The notes under the pieces are model-generated. The model was not told the DNA's origin and searched no databases. It saw only the letters and a list, made by a program, of their open reading frames with translations. From contig BSBK01009272.1 in assembly GCA_027943335.1 (NCBI GenBank), positions 188,501 to 252,500 of the forward strand: a stretch of DNA of 64,000 nucleotides, read 5' to 3'. Positions 46,220 through 58,365 of the stretch are shown piece by piece. Within the stretch, counting starts at the first letter, position 1. The number at the start of each line of letters is the position of its first letter. Origin of the DNA: Chamaecyparis obtusa (Eukaryota; Streptophyta; Pinopsida; Cupressales; Cupressaceae). Both the position numbers and the translations under genes were made by a program.

Positions 46220-49200
46220 TGTTGAAGTTGGTAGCTTTAGAAGAAATTTCTAATTGCTGGTTATTACTCCTATGGATGCCAACTATGATGGTTGCGTATG
46301 AGCTGTTCTACCGTTGATACTTGTTTGATGATTTGGCACCGTGAGTTGTCTGTGTATCGCCTGTATATGAATAGGCATTGGGTGGATATGACTAGGCGGT
46401 GTGCGTAGACATATGTTCTAAGTTGATTAATGTATTGCTCTTTACGTGTTGCCTTCAACCATTTATGAGAAGCGTTCATTGCTATGCAGATGCAAACAAT
46501 GCTTTGTAACCACCGTTTGTTGGTCTTCCACAAGGTGTTGCGACAAATACTTGGTGACACATGTTTTCGAGCATTAGGGTATTCCAAATAATACTCTTCA
46601 TTGTCACTTTTCTTTTCGGTGTGGAGCACTGTTTATTGTGTGTATGTTGACGAAGTGTCTCATGATAGAGGATCGTTATCGTGTGAGCTTTTCTTAGCAA
46701 AGTTTTTTTGTGACAGAGAAAGATTACTGTGATAGAGGTGATTGTATGCAAGTGTAAGACCACTATTGTATGCATGATCTATGTATGATCGACTTCTTCA
46801 TTATGCAGAGAGTGTTTTGTATTTGTGAGAATATAGATTCTGTTGTGTATGACAATGTGTGTGAAGAAAGGCATTCTGTCTTCAGTACTTTCTATGAGTG
46901 ATTGACAATCTCTGTGAAGGATTCATTCCAAATTAAAGCTTGAGAGCTTTGTATCGAGTCCCTTTGATTTTTTAATAAAGAAAATCTTTTGGTGTGGCTG
47001 GGTTTTTCCCACGAGTAGGAGGGTTTTCTCAGGGTATCTCTGGTGTTCTTGTATTTATTTTACTTGTTTCTGTTTGTTGTTTATCTTATGCAATTTTGGT
47101 TTGAAAACTTAACATGGTATTAGAGCGGGTCTAAGGAATCGATCCGAACCAAAATAGGACATTTGGATTCTAGAAGGATCATGATGTGTAATGGATATGT
47201 TGTTCGATGATTCGCTATGGGTGTTTCAATTTCGACTATTGAGGCTTCTCATGCAATCTTTTATGTTGGGGTTCGAATTTGAATTCTTTGCTTGCACTAT
47301 AATTATGTGATGGTGAAAGATCTAGTGGCGCACTGTGAGGAAGATTTAACTATGAAGAGTTAAGATGGATCGAGGAGCACATGATGACGAGAGATTGCAA
47401 CCTGAGATGAGTTGGTGGCTCTTGAAGAAGTACCTATTCAGATTATCTTGTGATCAGTTTATTCAAAGAGGAGGATATGAGATTCAAAGGAAGCTTGTGT
47501 GGTAGAGGAAGAGTGCCAAGACCTTTTGCAGAGGATCAACAAGCTCGTGTAGCAGTGTCACTGCTAAAGCTCATTGTTGGACAAATATTGGAGTCAATTT
47601 TTTGGTATCGTGATTTTCAAAGCTTGAGTATGCTGTATTTGTTGAGAGGGAGTCAGTATTCAGATATATTTTGTTATGATAATGAATGTAGTATGCTGCC
47701 CCGACTGAGAGGGAGTCTCCATTCAGAGAGACTCTGTCTTTTCATCACAAGCAACCTTGGACGAGGAGGTCAAAAGGTTGATATTAGATTTAGAGGGAGG
47801 CTGATTTGAGAAGCCAGAAGATTGATATCTGTCTTAGAGAGACCCTTATCATCATGAAGACTTGTTAATGAGATCTTCTCCATGAGGGAGTAGTTTGAGA
47901 TGCAATCCCTTGTTAATGAGTTCTTCTCTGTGAGAGAAGTTTGAGGTGATATCCCTTGTACCACCCTCTGCGAGTAGGCAATGTGGTAATGCATTCTTCT
48001 CTGGGAGAAGTTTGAGGTGAAAGCCCTTGTTCCACCCACTCGGAGTAGCTATGGTGGATCCACCCTCTGGGAGTAGCCATGGTGGATGCCATGCTGAGAT
48101 GACAATATTATGTTGAGAAAATCTTTGATGAGATTTTGTTATTGACACTTTTTGGTTGCAGCTCCGTTGTGCTTGTCAGGTTGAGACACTATGTCATATG
48201 GATGATCCCTCTCCTGCTAAGAGGGAGTGTTTGAGATGAGGTAGCTACGATAGAGCTCCTTTGTACCTCTGATAATATGCAGTGAGTTTCTCTAATATAT
48301 ACTGATGAAATTGGACTGTATTGTTTCTGGCTGTCTTCGGTTCTCTCCTTTCCATGAATAATGTATTTGGAAAATTTCTTCTTTGCTAAGGAGTGTTGAA
48401 GTTGGTTGCTTCAGAAGAAATTTCTAATTGTTGGTTATTACTCTTGTGGATGCCAAGTATGATGGTTGCGTATGAACTGTTCTACCGTTGATACTTAGTT
48501 CATGATTTGGCACCGTGCGCTGTTTGTGTATTGCGTGTATATGAATAGGCATTGTGCGGATATGACTGGGTAGTGTGCATAGACATATGTTCTAAGGTGA
48601 TTAATGTATTGCTCTTTACGTGTTGCCTTCAACCATTTATGAGAAGCGTTCATTGTTATGCAAATGCAATAAATGCTTTGTAACTATTGTCCGTTGGTCT
48701 TCCACAAGGTGTCGTGGCAGTTACTTGGTGACGCATTGGTTTCCAACGTTAGGGTATTCCAAAGAATACTCTTCATCGTCACTTTTCTTTTCGGTGTGGA
48801 GCATTGTTTATTGTGTGCATGTTGACGAAGTATCTCATGACATAGGATCGTTATCATGTGTGTTTTTCTTAGTAGAGTTTTTTGTGATAGAGAAAGATTA
48901 CTGTGATTGTATGCAAGTGTAAGACCACTATTGTATGCATGATCTGTGTATGATTGACTTCTTTATGCAGAGACTGTTTTGTATTTGTGAGAACATAGAT
49001 TTTGTTGTGTATGAGGGTGTGTGTAAAGAAAGGCATGCCGTCTTCAGTACTTTCTATGAGTGATTGACAATCTCTATGAAGGATTCATTCCAGATTAAAG
49101 CTTGAGAGCTTTGTATTGAGTGTCTTTGATTATTTAATAAAGAAGATCTTTGGTCTCGCTGGGTTTTTTCCTCGAGTAGGATGGTTTTCCCAGGGTATCT

Positions 49201-49269
49201 CTGGTGTTCTTGTATTTATTTTACTTGTTCGCTGTTTATCTTATGCAATTTTGGTTCGAAAACTTAATA
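46220..49269 (+). mobile_element. Short nonautonomous LTR retrotransposon with perfect TSD
   Basis: LTRs 46220-47114 and 48394-49269 (895 and 876 bp) are highly similar, starting TGTTGAAGTTGG. The first ends AACTTAACA and is followed at once by the PBS TGGTATTAGAG (47115-47125). Flanks are ATGAC at 46215-46219 and 49270-49274. The interior is only 1.28 kb and has no Gag or Pol domain. It holds short repeated words such as AGAGGGAGTCTCCATTCAGAG and TTCTCTGGGAGAAGTTTGAGGTG. The unit is an LTR-bounded passenger that must borrow proteins. Confidence 0.9.
47115..48393 (+). other. Internal region of short LTR element
   Basis: The longest frame is 119 codons (47450-47809), unrecognised. Direct repeats around 47870-48080 (GAGATCTTCTC, GTTCTTCTCTGTGAGAG, GGTGGATCCACCCTCTGGGAGTAGC) make a loose array. 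No coding function supported. Confidence 0.6.
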
Positions 49270-49739
49270 ATGACATAAATTAAATGCACACTGGGCTCCA
49301 TATATTCCCTTTAGTCATAAAGAGATTTAATTTAATTAATTATATTAAAGTCAATGCTAGATCAAACTTTAATTAATTAATAAAAATAATTTAACTCCAT
49401 TAAATGCCAAATATCAAACTAAGAATTGATCCTGACAACTTTTTGGATATAACCATAGTGCCTTCTGACCATCCATAAATAGTATGGACCCAAATGTCCA
49501 AGTGAGTTACTAAAAATAGTGTGTATAAACAGATCTTGAAAGACCTCTGAAAGGCAAACAACAAATAAAGTGATGCACTGAGATGGAGAGTACTGAAATA
49601 GATGCTCAAATGGTTAGTTGAATAACCCTAAATCACCCTCAAAGGGCCCTGTTGATCAACACATTGGCCTATGGGGATCATTAATAATAGGCTAACCTCT
49701 TAAAATAGTTGATGCTTAGGAAGGCACAAAAATGGGGAC

Positions 49740-51593
49740 ATTAGAGTCCTCCCTTCCGAAAGATTGTTTGCCCTCCAGAAATTTGCATCTGCATACCAAA
49801 TGAAATGCTATTTGCACATGTATGTCAGTTGGAATACTATGTGATGTCCTGTTCTTGAAATAAAATTTAATAATAAATAATATTAAAATATAAATAACTA
49901 AACAAATAAATTATAATAAATAAATAATTACAAGATAATTAATAAAAAGGCTAATCATTAAGATGGTAATTAGCTTACTTAATAGAAGATACAATTAATA
50001 TAAAAATTATAAATGCAATGCTTATAACAAAGGGATGTGTTTAACAATAAGGGATGTGTCTTTAGCAAATGACTTTTCATGCCAATCAAACAGTATAAGA
50101 GGACTTAATCTCACTTCATTGGAGGGCATCAAATAGGAATATATAATATATCTGAGGAAGAGCTCAGAAAGGAATATATAGATATATGGAAGAAAGAATT
50201 AGGAAAAAAACATGGAAGATTCAGAGCAGTAAAAAAAGCACTTACAATATAGAAAACACTAAGACTCAGAATAGTTGCTCAGCATTTCTAATATATACAG
50301 TACCGGCAGATATTAATTAGACCATCAGACATCTCTTATTTAATATATATCATATCTGCTATTCTATGGAAGAATAACAGATTATAAATACTTTTATTAT
50401 TCATCATCGAAAAGGAGAATATATCATGGAAGAAAAACACTATATAGAGGAAGAAATAATAAAATGGGATCATGGATTTAGATGATCAGATTTCTGAGCG
50501 AAAGAATCAGAGAATATGAAATATTTTGTTACTCTTTATAACAATCAAATGTATTGCTAGCAAGCAATCAATGAGTTAATGCTGGTTACGGAATATTATA
50601 TCTGAATCCTATTAAGGATGAAGAACTATTATATGGTCATATATATAAAAGTATAATCAGATATATATGTATATAATAATCAGATCTTATTACTGTTAAT
50701 TTATAAGAAGGGAAGGGCTGAGGCAACCAAAGAGGGGCAGTCTAAATCCAATAGGATAGCTCCCAAGATAGGGTGGGGACCAACGTCCTCTTTAGCCTTC
50801 AAGGGTTGAGCCCGAGAGAGGTTAAAGGCTGGATCTGTAAACTTTGAGGGAGCCTATCAATGGTCTCCAAGCACTTTGGTGATTGTCTCCAATGTCTTCA
50901 CCCATCTTATAACTGAAGCAATAATAAGATCTGATATGGATTGGAAACATTCAATTTCTTAGTTCATTGCTTATTCCTTATTTTTATTACGAATGTTATT
51001 GCTAAATTAGCAGGGGACATTACATACTAGGATCCCATATCAATCCCACAGAAACTGCATTTTGAGTCTGTCATGTCACTCTTATATAAGTGTAATCAAC
51101 CACAACATCTTGGGAAGCATTCCATCCATTATGCGAATCCTTGGATCCCAAGTTATGACACTATCACGCTCCTTGAAGTGTAAAAGATTAATGTCTCTCA
51201 TCATGTCATTAATGTCAACTATCCATTTAACTTTGAGTGAATGCGAAACAATGTGATGAATGCCCATCAAAGGTGCAAATAAGAATATATCAAACCATAA
51301 TAGACTGTTGTTATAGTTCAAGATAACATCAAACAAACTGAAATTTATACTCCTAATGGTGTAAGAATTGCCTCCAATGTCATGTGCTGTTGGAACTTCA
51401 TCACCATGCCAATATCCAGCATTGGAGTAATGATCCCAATCATTTCAATCTATCAAAACAATTGTTTTCACCAAAGTACAATTTGAAACTTTCATAACCA
51501 GCAATGTAGGAGAGTGTCCTAGTAACAACGATTGAATTGGAACCCATAAAGCTCTGGTTGGAATACTCCTCTTAAAGAAAACTCCATAACTTG
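49740..51593 (-). mobile_element. Internal remnant of the minus-strand LTR element
   Basis: Lies beside the PPT of the old LTR at 45480-49738. It is interrupted by a solo LTR (49840-51024). Joining 49839 to 51030 gives continuous sequence. No domain recognised (minus frame 51082-51336 is of unknown identity). Truncated at 51594 by a copia LTR. Confidence 0.4.
49840..51024 (-). mobile_element. Solo LTR with perfect TSD
   Basis: 1,185 bp from TGTGATGTCCTG to GGGGACATTACA. Target duplication TACTA at 49835-49839 and 51025-51029. Very AT-rich. Its termini match the TGTAATGTCCCC family; orientation minus by comparison with 7661-9111, less sure than the boundaries. Confidence 0.85.
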
Positions 51594-52580
51594 TGTTGAA
51601 CAAGCCGAGTAACTGAGGGGGTGGATTAGTTATTATAAAAGATTTTTTTTAACCTTATTTAATCCAGAGCAAACTTAATGCAATGTGAAAATTAAAACAG
51701 ATATGAACATGAAAGCACATAAACACCATATACCATGAACACTAGAATTTATGTGGAAATCTAAGATGGGAAAAACCACAAAGAAACTAATTCTCATGAA
51801 TATAAACACCGGTTAAGGTGATTTTTACAAAGGCTCATTGTTGGTTTGCTCACTATAGGTAAGGCTTATTGCTTGTTGGCTCGCTACAGGTTGGGCTAAC
51901 TGCCCCACAATAATAAGACTCACTGCCAAATAGAAAAAGGTGGACTACCTAAATGAGAATAATGAAAGAGAATCCATCACTGAAATAATTGTTACCAATA
52001 ATCATCAACACTGAAATAATATTTTTGTCTGCTACCGATTGCACACAATCGCATACACATCAATACACAAATCTTTCCTTATTAGATTCGCATTCACTAT
52101 GCACATACATACTCGCTACCATCAAACATAATCATCTCTTTCTTATACCATGCCATGCCACCATAAACATCTAAGTCAGCCTAACACAAAATAGTTCACC
52201 ACAAAACATTCTTGCAGTGGTAAGGAATGAAATGTGGACCACACAAAACCTCTTCACTCAAATCGACATGATACACATTCACCTTAGCATCTGGGACCAA
52301 GAAATAGGATATACACGTTACAATGCAAACACTTGTTTCGAAGCACATTAACCACTTTCTAGATAGGTTTGGGCCGAAAGGAGTGAACCACAATAAATTG
52401 CAACATGATGGGACTAGGACAAACACGACCAAAGATAGATCTTCTCATCACATCATTCGGAGCATGCTACATCGGATCACCAAAGCATCAAATCCACATC
52501 GAAACATAAGATATGTTGACATTAATGACAACTATTAATGGCATCAACAACAATAATAGCATCAACATCACATTCCAACA
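51594..52580 (-). repeat. 3' LTR of broken copia element
   Basis: 987 bp, TGTTGAACAAGCC to CATTCCAACA on the plus strand, with inverted TGTTG-type ends. On the minus strand it is preceded by the polypurine tract GAAGGGGGAGAT. Its inner terminus shares the TAACTGAGGGGG block with the LTR at 906. Confidence 0.75.
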
Positions 52581-52829
52581 ATCTCCCCCTTCGTCACTGA
52601 TGACAACATTCATCAATAACAAACGAAACAACTCAATACCAAATATATCATCATTAAAATCTTTGTTCTTTTTCTCCTTTGACAACAATGACAAAGGGCA
52701 AAACTCCCCCTAACAAACTTACTCTGCTCCCCTTGAGAGAAAAATGCCAAGCGTTGATCCAGATGAGAATGAGCATATAATACCTTGGACCAATGCATAT
52801 ACCGGTGCATTTATTGAAAACTAGGTAGG

Positions 52830-54107
52830 GGTGGAACTCCCAACTTCTGCTTGAGATACTCAAAAGTATCCTTGCATAATGGTTTTATGAATATATATGC
52901 AATCTGTTGTTTTGTAGGCACATATTCAATTCTTACATCGTTGTCCAAAGCCTTCTCTCTCAAGAATTGATATTTGATGGATATTTGTTTTTGGAGTGCT
53001 GTACCAGATCCTTGGAAATATTTATAGCACTGGTATTATCACACATAATTGAGACCAATTCGACAAATGTTATGGCAATATCCTTTAGATTTTGTTTCAT
53101 GTACAGTACTTGAGTGCAACATGAAAATGCTGCAATGTATTTAGCTTCAACAGTAGGTAATGATACAAAAGTCTACTTTTTACTTAACCATGCAAGCAAC
53201 CAAGAGCCTAGCAAATAAGCTCCAGTACTAGTACTCTGCCAGTTATCAACACATTTGACCCAATTAGCATCAGTTTAAGCTATCAGTGTGAAATCTGCGC
53301 CTTTTGGATACCATAATCCAAAATCTTCTCTACCCTTCAAATATCTTAAAATTCTCTTTGCTGCCCTAACATGTGATTCTTTCAGTTCTTGCTGAAATCT
53401 GGCTGCTAAAGAAACAACATACATAATATCCAGTCCAGTAGCAGTAAAGAATAACAATCCTCCAATCATTGACCTGTACTTGCATCAACTTTCAGTAAAT
53501 CATCTTCTTTTGTCAACTTACATTCGGTAATAATGGGTGTACATACCAGTTTAGAGTTCTCCAATCCAACTTCAATAATTCTCTCGTATACTTGGATTGA
53601 GAAATGAAAATTCCTTTATTGCTCTAATTTACTTGAAATCCAGGGAAAAAATCAATTCACCAATCGTAGACATTTCAAATTCCTTCTTCATCTCATCTAT
53701 AAGTTTCCTACACTAATCTTTTCCTCCAAAAATTATGTCATCAACATAAACCACAACAATCAAGATCTGATTTGAATAAACTCTGTAATACAAATTACTG
53801 TCAGCATATCCCTTCTGGAATCCTTATCCAATCATATACTTATCTAATCTGCCATACTAGGCTCTAGGTGCCTCCTTCAATCCATACAATGCTTTGTTCA
53901 ACTTGCAAACAACATCCAGATAATTTCGGGGATTAAATCCTTCTGATTGTTCAATGTAGACTTCTTTCAATTCTCTATTCAAGAATGTTGACTTAGCATC
54001 CATCTAATAAACTTTGAAATCTTTAAAAGCTGCTAAAGCTAAGAATATCCAAATGGCTTCAATCTAGGCAAAATGGGCATAAGTTTCATGAAAATCAATG
54101 TTTGCCC
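52830..54107 (-). pseudogene. Ty1/copia reverse transcriptase-RNase H fragment
   Basis: Read on the minus strand from 54107: a degraded copia RT (ETYAHFAQIEAI, KSTFLN, KLNKALYGLKEAPRAWY, VVVYVDDIIF near 53740), the downstream TGLDIMYVVSL and RAAKRILRYLKG-DFGLWYP region (53275-53469), then RNase H (SWLLAWLSKK, EAKYIAAFSC). It ends near the PPT and 3' LTR. The 5' half, with gag, protease and integrase, is missing; the break at 54107 coincides with the end of another LTR. Multiple stops. The catalytic YVDD is still readable. Confidence 0.8.
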
Positions 54108-54815
54108 TGTAGGGTAACAATTCAATGCATACGAGAATATAGAGAATATACAAGAAATGTAACAGACAGTAATATCAGAGAACTCACAATTTCTTTTTTA
54201 TTAATTCCATCAAGTGTTTACAACATATGACACCAAAATGCACGACATCAATTACCACAGTGTTAACATTACAATCATCTCTTTCGGATGCATGTACATG
54301 AGATATATAAAGGTCAAAGGGGGGCGAGCACCAACCCTTGCGACCATTCCCAACTACCTACCCTTTGACCAAACTAACAAGTACTAACAACACTTAATTT
54401 TATCGAACAACATCCTCTCCCCCAAAAAGAAAGTCGTCTCCGGATGACACACGACAAATCGGGATAATGACAAGACTAAAACAACAATACAAAGAAATCA
54501 AGAAGTAGATGGGGGTTGAGAGAGCATCCCTGAGGGTGGTGGTGTAGATGACGCCAACCTAGCTTTCAACTCACGAACTTGCTTAGTCTTATGGCGTAGA
54601 TCTCTCTCAACAAGCATCTCCCGCTCTCGAGTACCCTTTACCATAATTGTTGCTTCCAAAATCCCCTTGCTCTTCTTGTCTACCTCCTCTAGAGCCAATG
54701 CAAGCCTATTCTCCAGTACTGCTATTTGATCTCGGTGCTGCTCCTCTAGGGCAGTTACCTCAGCTCTATGTTGTGCCTCAAGAGCCATCATCTGCTCCTC
54801 AATAGTTTTTGTAAA
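54108..54815 (-). mobile_element. 3' end of an LTR retrotransposon with coiled-coil ORF
   Basis: 3' LTR at 54108-54412 (TGTAGGGTAACAA to CGAACAACA) with the PPT GGGGGAGAGGA beside it. Upstream on the minus strand is a 97-codon frame (54498-54791) of repeated Ala/Glu/Gln/Leu heptads (like EEQHRDQIAVLENRLALALEE), a clear coiled coil, ending in a Pro/Ser-rich tail. The rest of the element is gone; it joins hAT sequence at about 54815. The coiled coil could be the C-terminal part of a Gag or of a Pol tail; unknown. Confidence 0.55.
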
Positions 54816-54819
54816 ACTA

Positions 54820-57716
54820 AAAGTAAATACATCATTACAATTGCATCTTCCTCTTCCCAGCTCTAGTAAATAGAGGGTCTAGTCCTAGAAGTCTGCATTG
54901 GGCGTGACTATGCCTCCTCGCTTGGTATGTCTGATTAAGGCTGTGGCTCGTCCTTTATCCTGGATTTAGCTCTGCCTCTAGCTTTTCCTGGCACTGGAAA
55001 TGACTCCTCATCCTCCTTAATGTCATCCAATGTGAAACCAAATCCACCCTCATCCTCGATAGCCTGCCTCTCCAAATCATTCACATCATCCTTTGTAAAC
55101 AATTGAGGTTGTTCCTGTGATGTCCAATCACGGTAAGGATCTATATCATCCAAATCAATTGGACCAATTGCTTCTTTCTGTACCTTATGCACAAGTGAAG
55201 ATTATATAGCACAAAGACAAGGTCATTGAGGCGTTTTTGAGCTAACTTGTTCCTCTTCTTCGTGTGGATGATCTCAAACAAGCTCCAATTGCGCTCACAA
55301 TTGGATGAACTACAAGACTGACATAAGATTCTGAGGTCAAAGTTTTTGAGATTTTGGATATTTCCACCCCAACTTTGCCACCAAGCATTTGGAAAATAAA
55401 ATATTGAAAAGTTAGAAAGCAGAGAGAAAAGCGAAAACATATTTTTATCAATTCATCGATTACTTTAGACCGCAAAATCCAAATGGCAAATGTTATACCC
55501 AGGGTTTGAGTGGTTCTTCCTCTCTTTGCCAGCTCTGAAGAGAATAGCTTACCCCTTGCTTCCTCATAGTTTTGGAGTTCGGCCACAACGAGGTCTCTCA
55601 CCTCAACGTAAGGTATCATCCTCTAAATGCATGTAGTGAGGCCCTCCATGACCTCTTCACTAGGATGGAAGTAAGAATTCCTGAACTTAAAACGAAGGTT
55701 AAGGAAGTACCCTACTTCATGAATGTGTTGGTGGAGTTGATTGTTCCACCTCCTATCAATAATTTCCCAGATGGGATCAAATTTGAGTCTATCCCCCTTG
55801 TAGTAACTTTTTAAGTTTTAATAGACTCCTTGACCTTATCCATGACCTCACAAATATACCCTATTGGGGTTTGATCCCCATCTACCAAGTGCATAACTCT
55901 AACCAAGGGCTCAAACACTTACAATTGAAAAATAGAAATTATAAAACGATTAATTAATGAAGTTACAAATTAATAATGAGAGACTTGAATAAAGAATAAT
56001 TAAAAATTCAAGTTTTGAAGTTACCTTCACAATCTCTGCAACCTTTTGTACAAAATGATTATCAAAGACTATGTATGTGACATCCTCTCCTTCAACCTTC
56101 TTTGAATAAGGTGAGTCTAGCCATGCTTGACTCACAACATTTGTTTCAAAGAAGTCAATGTACCAAGAATGCTTTGCAACATCAAGAAAATCGTTGCAAA
56201 TGACACCAAATCTCACCAAATCTCACTTTAGAGTGTGCTCTCTCATCAAATGTAGAACCCAAGGGTGATTGTAAATATACTTTGTGATCCTCCTTGCATC
56301 TTCCACAATTGGAGTCACACAATCAAGTTTTTCTATGTCCTCGAAAAGAAGGTCAAGGGCAGGTGTTGCACAAGGTGTCCAAAAAAGATTGGGGTGCCTT
56401 TCTTGGAGGATTCTACTTGCTGCCACATATGTTGCTGCATTATTTGTGATGATTTGCACCACATTCTCTACTCCTACCTCCATGACAATGTGCTCCAACA
56501 TTCCAGCCAATGTTTTTGTATTTTTCACTTTATTGGAGGCATCAACCAATTTTAAGAACACCACATTGTCCTTGCAAGCAACCAATAAATTAATAATGCT
56601 GTGGGTTTTGCCATCTGTCCACCCATCGCAAAGAATGGTGCAACCATATTTTCTCCATTCTTTTCTTTGGTTCACCACTTCTTTGGTGCCCTATCAACTA
56701 CATTTGTGAGCAACCTACAAAAACAAAGTGAAATTAGGTTTTAGTACACAATTTTGATTTAATAAACGAGAAAAACAATAAAAAATGAAATCAAGTGGAT
56801 TATTTGCTAACCTCCCAACCAAATCCTTGCAAGAAGGGGTCTTGTACCCTTTTTCTGAAATTGTCATTGTGCTGACTATATTTAGCCAATAACGATTGCC
56901 TGCCACATTCAATGGGATGTTGTACCAAAAATCAGCACATGCAATGTCTGTTTTCTCATGTGCCTCCCTATTCCAACCAGTGACTTCTACTGATGGTTGT
57001 TCTTCAGGTGTGTTCCTAGGTCTTGTACCCTTTTTCTGAAATTGTCATTGTGCTGACTATATTTAGCCAATAACGATTGCCTGCCACATTCAATGGGATG
57101 TTGTTGAAGTACCAAAAATCAGCACATGCAATGTTTGTTTTCTCATGTGCCTTCCTATTCCAACCAGTGACTTCTACTGATGGTTGTTCTTTAGGTGTGT
57201 TCCTAGGCACAAAATAACTACCTATAGGCTGTGTCCCTGATGTTGATGCAACAGGTACCCTACTAGAGGAAGCAGAAGTGGTGGCCGAGGTGGTGCTGAG
57301 TTTGCAGATATGTGGGCACGATGAGAGCCCACTATGCTTTGAAGTGCTGCTTCTTTTTCAATGGCAACTGAAGCACCTTGAGATTTAGGTATGGTTGCTC
57401 TCATGGCTAGTTTTGCCCTCTTCCTTTGCAATTTTTTCTCTTCCCCAGCTACAAGTAGGGCATTAATGTCTCTTTTTATTTCCATTGTGGTTTTAACACT
57501 TTTCCTAGCATCATGCTTTTCGATGCTTGCAGTGTAGTATTTGAGGCGGTTTATGCCTCCACATATTACTTTTTCACATTTAATGCTAATTACCGACCTA
57601 GGGTCTACTCCTTGATAGGCATACGTCCAAGTCCTATCTCTAGTACCTCTAGGACGGGTGCCTATATACCCAGATGGGCATGGTTCTAGTGGCCAATCAT
57701 TCTCTAAAGTTGCCAT
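54820..57716 (-). pseudogene. hAT-family transposase (DUF659 type), second copy
   Basis: Starts at the Met at 57716. The BED-finger region (about 57500-57650) keeps CGGINRLKYY but has lost several metal ligands: the second half of the first Cys pair and both His positions differ from the copy at 12600. The DUF659 core is open at 56223-56678 with GCTILCDGWTDGK, NVVQIITNNAA and LFWTPCA. The hATC dimerisation part (NCERNWSLFEIIHTKKRNKL, about 55230-55330) and an acidic tail with GGFGFTLDDI (54935-55192) follow. A 187-bp tandem duplication (56840-57207) and frameshifts disrupt it. Introns may account for some gaps. Confidence 0.8.
56840..57207. repeat. 181/187-bp tandem duplication in hAT transposase
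   Basis: 56840-57020 and 57021-57207 are near-identical; the first copy lacks six bases (TTGAAG) and there are about three substitutions. This is a recent local duplication. Confidence 0.92.
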
Positions 57717-58365
57717 ACTGAATTAATGGTTAACTGTTAACCTACACATACAAAGTGAAGATAAAATTAATATATTAGTTAAACATTTTAGCAAACTATC
57801 TAAATTAGTTTAAATAATTTAAGACATCATTCAAAGTTAAAAAAAAAACTATTAGGGTTTAATTTTTTTTAAAACTAGAGATTCTTAAAAAAAAAAATGC
57901 TGAAAAATTCAATAAAATTTGTCAAAAATAGTGTTAAATCTTGTTCCAATGACTCAAAATCATTTTTAACTTCTTAGGAATGATTTTCTATTCATCTAGA
58001 TGCAATGAAAAAAAAATAAAATGTTTTAAAAAACATAGAAAAAGATAAAAAAACCTACTTGGGAATCTGATTTTTCTTTAAAAATCACCTCAAATCTTCT
58101 TCAAATCGGTGCTAATCAGTGTGCAAGTGTTTGGAAGAGTACTTTTCCCCCTCCCAGCAAAATACAAGTGAAAAAATGATGAAATGAAACTCATTTGTGT
58201 TGGTTTTTTACCTTTATGCACAGGTGGCCGAGTTTTTGGCAAAAATTCGGCGAGTTTTTTTTGTAAGTAAAAGTCGTAACTACTCACCGAAGAAAAAAAC
58301 CTCACGAGTTTTTAGCCAGTCCATCTATAATTTACTAGTATATGTTCTCTAACCTTAGTAGTAAA

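Larger units (their letters stand above)
45480..49738 (-). mobile_element. Old LTR, minus orientation, interrupted
   Basis: The right end AAATGGGGACATTAGA resembles the end of the LTR at 7661-9111. On the minus strand it is preceded by a purine tract (GGAAGGGAGGAC), as a 3' LTR would be. The left limit near 45480 is approximate. A 3.05-kb LTR element is inserted at 46220-49269. Confidence 0.45.
54816..58329 (-). mobile_element. hAT transposon, left end missing
   Basis: The right end, read inward, is TATAGATGGACTGG followed by ACTCG/GCCGAGT words, matching the start of the hAT scrap at 15383. A possible 8-bp duplication ATTTACTA (58330-58337) has no visible partner because the left end is truncated at about 54815, where an LTR-element tail begins. 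The transposase lies on the minus strand (57716 to about 54820). Confidence 0.75.
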
